Assembly (NCBI GenBank): GCA_965153455.1 | Contig: OZ234498.1 | Coordinates: 11,284,001 to 11,348,000, forward strand | Reading direction: 5' to 3' | Length of the DNA: 64,000 bases | DNA from: Sphagnum compactum | Lineage: Eukaryota > Bryophyta > Sphagnopsida > Sphagnales | In this document: positions 58,830 through 64,000 of the stretch, piece by piece | Layout of the letters: the number at the start of each line of letters is the position of its first letter | Position numbering within the stretch: the first letter of the stretch is position 1 | Made by a program: the position numbers and the translations under genes | Notes under the pieces: model-generated | Database searches by the model: none | What the model was told of the DNA's origin: nothing | What the model saw: only the letters and a program-made list of their open reading frames with translations

Positions 58830-61690
58830 CACCACTATGCCGGTTAACACTCAAGAGACTGCTGATAAACAAAGAGTCAATCATATCCTCATTCAAGCTA
58901 TTTTGGCTACATTCTAGAACCTATTGTCTAAATATGGCGATTTTAATTTTTCTTGTTCATGATGTGGCAACTTTGGGCCTTTTTCTTCTTTTCCCACAAA
59001 AAGCCTTTGTATCTGTTGCACTGGCTTTTTTGGGGTTGTCAGGATGGGAAAATTCGCCAAAAACAAAAACATTGAAGCGTGCAATATTTGCAACCTGAAC
59101 TGCTTAGGTACTCCTGCAAACAAGAGACACAGTCATGGTAAACAGAAACAAGGGTGAAACCCTAAACCCTAAACAAGGGTGAAAACAGATCCTAGTCCAT
59201 CTTGAATCAACATTGTTGTTTAAAGCACAAAAACCTCAGCAATTTTTATTTATTGTAGTTGTAGTTGCCTACACCAAAGAGCCCAATTTGTTTGATGTTG
59301 CAGTGGACACTCTAGACTTAAAGCAAGCAGACAGTTGGATAGTCGATCGTGGTGCTACCAAGCATGTTATTGGCAGTTGTAAGTTGTTTAACGCCTTAGA
59401 TCAGGCAAGTGGATCTAACACCATAGAAGCCATTTCAGGCCGATTTTTACCTATGGAGGGGATAAGGATTGTTAGCCTCTTTGCCATTAACGAAATAAAG
59501 ATGAACAATGTCTACTACATACTTGGACTCATGAGCAAGTTCATGTCCATTGGATGCATGGTCGACAAAGGATTTATTTTCATCTTTGATAAACACCAAT
59601 GCTTGGTGTATAATGGACCTGATCAAGTTACAGAAAAAAGAATATGAGATCAGTGCACTGGTTTCTATCAGTATATTATTAACAATCCTGCATTTCCCAT
59701 TTGTGTGGTACAATATATTAAGGTTAATTGTTTGTGGTGTCGATGATTGGGTAATCTCAACCAACATAGCCCAACGTCCATGGGTTCAAAAGGAGTCATC
59801 ATTGGAGTTCCATTCATTTCAAGGTTTCTAGAAGTTTGCAACAGTTGTCATGTAAGGAAGCAATGTTGACATTGAAGTCTGCAGCTTGAAGAGTTAAACA
59901 ACTTCTTATGCTTATCCATTTTGATCTTTGCAAAATGATTCAGCCACGATCCTTAATCAGTTGACAGTATTTTGTCACATTTGTTGACAATTTATTGCAG
60001 TTTACGTGGACTTTGGATGATGTGTTCTAAGTGTCACTTTGTGAATCACTATAATTTGCACTCATCCCCTAATTCACTAGCACCAATCCTATGTCATTCT
60101 TCTTGCATCTTAGTTCTCAACCCATATTTCCAAGATTATGTCACCATGGTTGAATTTTCTGATGAGGTTGTTGCTTATGTGTAGTCCATGGGTGAACCCC
60201 GCACCTATGCTCGAGCTACAACAGATCTTGCATGGCTTTTTGCAACGAATAAGCCAATGGATTCCATTTATACAAATGACACTTAGTTTTTTTGGTGACC
60301 CCATGACATGAAGGTGTTTAGGCTCTACGGATTACATGGGTATACAAATTTAAAACTTATGTTGGTGGCCATCTTGTTTGTCTCAAAGTTCACTCGATCA
60401 TATGTGAGGATGAATGATTTGAAGAGATTGACTTTGTTAAAACCTTTTTTCCTTTGGTGAAATGGTCGACAATGCATAATGTGGCTTCAATGGCTATTCA
60501 ACATGGTTAGTCCATCTTGCATATTGATGTGAAATTTGTGTTTCTAAATGGCAACATTGAAGAAGAGGTATACATTTTGTCAAACTCTAACTAGTTTTGT
60601 CAAGCCTAGCATTGAACACTGAATTTGTCAATTGCACAAAACTTTTCTGGCCTTCAACAATTGTCACATCCTTGGAAGTGATCATGGCTCAACACCTACC
60701 TTCACAACATGATACAGAGGGTGGCATGCACAAACCCAAGTCTTTACATTTTGATCAAAGGTGATTTCATTCTTTTTTTAATCATCTATGTCAATGAACT
60801 ATTGATTATTAAAAGTCATACCAAGAAAATTACTTGGTAGAACATCAATTGGGCATTGAATTTAAAATGTCACTACTTGGTTCATTGGTCGTGTACTTGG
60901 GCATGACATTTTTTTATAGCACTTTGGCATTTATATGTTTCATATTTGCTACATTTTTGTTTTTGATATTGAAATCGTGACTCATTACTTATGCCCCTCA
61001 AGAGGTTCATCTTGAAGCATGCACATTTTTTGATACCTAAAATACATTGCACACCTTGCCACTATCAATAGGGGGAGGAATTGATTATGTTATCATTTAC
61101 CAATAGCAACTTTCAAGGTGAATTCTACATTTAAATATTTATTCAACATTTGAAGTGGAACTACCTCATGGTGAAACAAAGTATGGATTGAGATTGTACA
61201 ATCTAGTTTGGAAGTTGAGTATTGTGCATGTGGTGAAACACTAAAGGAAACTTATATTTGCAAAATTTGTTTGAGGATATTGGAATAATTTTGACAATAA
61301 ATTTCATCATATACTATGACAATCAAAATTTCATTGCTTTGGTCAAGAATCTTGTACATAGTCTTCAAACAATGCATTTTGAATGTGAGTGTCATTTCAC
61401 CCAACATCATGTCAAGAAGGGAAGAATTGAACTAATGTGTGTGAGACCAAAGGACCAAATGGTTGATATTGAAACAAAAGCACTTCTCAAGCCATGGTTC
61501 CTATAATTGCAAGATGCATTGCAATTTACAACATTGGATGAATCACTCAAAAGATAAACTTTATGAAAGAAAATTGACTAGGTACAATGAAGGGACATTT
61601 GAATGTAATACTCAAGCTTCGCGTCAATTTTTATGTGAGAATGTGCTACCTTATTTCATGTGCACCATTTCAAGTTGTGAATAGGGTGAT
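58830..61690 (+). pseudogene. Second copia gag-pol, heavily decayed
   Basis: Plus-strand blocks in copia order: a gag end with a degenerate zinc-knuckle region (CNICNLNCLGT at about 59080); protease at about 59330 reading DSWIVDRGATKHVIGS, where the catalytic DSG is DRG; the protease tail MNNVYYILGLMSKFMSIGCM; integrase traces (SILIFAK, about 59910; FVDNLLQFTWTLDD, about 59980); reverse transcriptase VKFVFLNGNIEEEVY at about 60531; and RNase H with LEVEYCACGET at about 61213, DNQNFIALVKN at about 61318 and KWLILKQKHFS near the end. Large parts are missing, including the YVDD box in a clean form. Confidence 0.8.
59155..59177. repeat. Short telomere-like CCCTAAA tract
   Basis: AAACCCTAAACCCTAAAC within the copia remnant, about two and a half plant-type telomere units. 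Probably chance or a common plant sequence word. Confidence 0.6.
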
Positions 61691-62417
61691 GATGTTCTTT
61701 TAGCCTAGTTTGAATTTTTTAATTTCAATAACGAACTAGTAGTATCTCAAACACATCTTGAAATGGCCTTGAAATCAACACATCTAGTCTTTAGTGACTC
61801 AATGATAGTCAAAAGTGTCAATTAGGTGAATAAATGTAAAGGATATTTAAAGTCTACCCACTCAACGGTGTTGCTAATCATCTCCCTTTAGTATGTGTTA
61901 ACCTTTCACAAAGACAAGACATCTTTGACATAGATGGAGGTTGTTTTAGTTCAACTCAAAGGCTATCACAAGAAGTAAAATCAAGAACCCCATCTATTAG
62001 ATTACCTAAATTAAGGTTAGGAATCATAATAAACTAATTGGATGTAAAAGAAGCAAAGACTTGATAAGAACGATACTCAAAAAAGCTCCACATGCAAGGG
62101 GAGTTTTCATGGTGAATTGAGCCCAAGTTAAGAGAATGAAAAAGCTTGTCCAAATTTAAGATTGCAAAACAATCAAATTTTTTTGGTAGTTATTCATAGG
62201 TGCACACCAAAACTCCTTTAGCTTTTGATACAACAAATAAAAAAACTTGAGAAGAAAGAAATGAAGGATTCCCAAAAGGGGACTCATTGCATTGTCTTCT
62301 TTGTTCACAATTGGATTAATTGCCCAACTTGATTCATGGTGGTATGTAATCTCTATCTTAAAGATGCAATGGATTACAAGATTGTGGTGCTTTTGGCATT
62401 ACATGCCTAAAGGGGAG

Positions 62418-62680
62418 TGTTGGAGAAGTAGATTCCATCTCTAATATTGTTATGATCAATATTTATTAAGTTGTTAATTAATTAATAATGTGTTAGTAGC
62501 ATATTCATGTAACAATATGTTGATTAGGTGTAGTTAGTTAATGGATAGACTACTAAGTTGCTTTAATGTTATAGATTTTTTAATGAATGATTATATTGTG
62601 ATTTTATGATTCAATACCACGAGGTTTTTATATCATCTTGGTGTTGAATATTTTGTTGGGGACATATGGAAAATTACAAT
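62418..62680 (+). repeat. Probable 3' LTR of the second copia remnant
   Basis: A purine tract AAAGGGGAG at 62409-62417 is followed by TGTTGGAGAAGTAG, the usual arrangement at the start of a copia 3' LTR, at the right distance after the RNase H remnants. The right end is not fixed and no 5' LTR was found. Confidence 0.5.
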
Positions 62681-64000
62681 TTGGGACAATACTTTGCCTC
62701 CCCCACCATGCTTTAACCCTTTATAAAATTGATTGAAAAGCTTGCAATGGATAACATTATGACATGAAGAGTCCCTAGTGGAACTGAGAACAGTACAAGA
62801 AGTTTGTAAAAAAATTGAAGCAACACACAAGGATGATCAAATAATGCATATGATGGTTAATCATGTTAACGATTAATTACGAGTGTATGTAAGGCATTTG
62901 AAAATGAAAAAAGGAAAGCCACAAAAATATGAAGTGTAATTGTTGGTGGACGATAACATGGATCTTTCGTTAATGTTGAAAGGTAGACATTCCTTATGTT
63001 CAAGCAATTCCAATTAATCACCTTTGTACACACTAAAGTAGCATGATTCATAATCACACCTTGTTCCAAGCCATGGTGCCAATTTTTGGCATGTACTCGT
63101 TGGAATGTTATATATGGTCTGCTAGTTTTCTTTGGGTATCGAATTGCTAATGATTTGGTTTGTAAATTGAATAGAAAAGAATTGATTAAAAATAAAAAGA
63201 AATGAATAATCTCATGCATGGAGAGTATGGGTTGAGTTGGAAGCAAACCCACACCAAGATGATGTTTCCCTTACTTCAAAGGCTCATGATGGTTATTTTT
63301 TCTTTTCCTAGACAACTGGTGGACATTTTATGAAATTTTATTTTATATTTCTGATGGGCTAAAAGATGATGCTTCAACTTTGATAAGGAGTACTCTAGTT
63401 CTAAGATTGTTCATCAAAGCTAGACCTCTACTTTTGAGGTGGGCATGGCCATCTAATGGGCCGTTAACAAACATAGGAACTCTTGCGAAACTAGCAAGCA
63501 AGGTAATATTGATCACAATTAGATCCTAATGGTGCTATTTGAATTTTTGGCATGAGTAATAACACCATCAAATGGTGTTTTCTTCCCTTTGTATTTTTTT
63601 GATTCATGATTAATTCTTTGATGTGGTTGGTGCTACCTTCCTTTTGGGGTTTCCCCTCATGAAGGTGAAGGTACGAGTGTGGGTGTGGATTCACCCTGGT
63701 TCTTACAGCTGTACATTTAGTTTCTTAAGCAAGGTCTGATGTTAGAGGTTAAAAGGTAACCCACCAAATGTTAAATTTGCACTTGGAGACCCCTCATCTT
63801 GTCTAAGGATACCGTATGTTGGTGTTAGTGTGGGGACCCAAGTGTTAAAACAATTGTTTTGAGGTGTCAAGGCATTTTGACACCTCACCTTTTGTCTTGC
63901 AAGTTTTCTGCACAGGGAGAAAAAAAAGTTTCAGCAATTTGAATGCGGGTTGGTGAGTTAGTAAAAAGATGGGGTTTTGAGACAAAGCAGGAAGGAGAGA
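62681..64000. other. No gene seen
   Basis: AT-rich sequence; short frames without family signal on either strand. Confidence 0.35.

Noticed and set aside
1-64000. CRISPR arrays, operons, bacterial ribosome-binding sites
   Set aside because: The window is nuclear plant DNA with introns and retrotransposons; none of these was seen.

Overview
The window looks like nuclear DNA of a land plant with a repeat-rich, AT-rich genome. The evidence is GT-AG introns, plant-type protein families (a DUF1218 cell-wall protein, CACTA, PIF/Harbinger and pogo-like DNA transposons, Ty1/copia elements with a TGGTATCAAAGC-type primer site) and a short CCCTAAA tract. I cannot fix the species; the low gene density and large AT-rich gaps would suit a non-angiosperm or another large-genome plant. 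Only three ordinary host genes can be supported, all on the minus strand.

Layout. 0-4.2 kb: a five-exon gene for a 323-residue protein I do not recognise. 5.0-6.5 kb: tandem repeats, a pyrimidine-rich minisatellite followed by a purine-rich block. 6.6-8.6 kb: a decayed pogo/CENP-B-like DDE transposase (minus), then a double hairpin at 9.0 kb. 10.669-19.363 kb: an 8.7 kb CACTA (En/Spm) transposon with a perfect 3-bp AGC target duplication. 19.8-20.8 kb: a PIF/Harbinger transposase remnant. 22.693-28.182 kb: a 5.5 kb Ty1/copia element with both LTRs and a decayed gag-pol. 28-32 kb: no gene seen. 32.2-34.0 kb: a clean four-exon DUF1218 gene. 37-41 kb: small repeats, a fold-back element, and a 1.2 kb LTR-retrotransposon relic inserted into an older repeat whose uninterrupted copy lies at 47.3 kb. 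42.2-46.2 kb: a gene for a V-ATPase S1/VOA1 (Big1-like) type I membrane protein. 47.7-52.6 kb: very AT-rich DNA without genes. 53.1 kb and 58.8-62.6 kb: two further copia remnants.

The most unusual object is the CACTA element. On its minus strand it carries the Tnp2 transposase and, between the transposase's first and second coding exons, a complete exon coding for a SET domain (lysine methyltransferase fold). A single zinc-finger exon is in phase 0 with both the SET exon and the Tnp2 exons, so one transcript could give either a zinc-finger-SET protein (343 aa) or, by skipping the SET exon, a zinc-finger-transposase. A divergent plus-strand gene codes for a charged TnpA-like protein. The same CpG-containing motif, TTGCGA/TCGCAA, is densely repeated in both subterminal regions, between the divergent genes and inside the TnpA-like intron, which suggests one binding code for transposition and self-regulation. 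The exon structures of the SET, Tnp2, TnpA-like, DUF1218 and 323-aa genes were checked by reading-frame arithmetic across every proposed junction; none is backed by transcript data.
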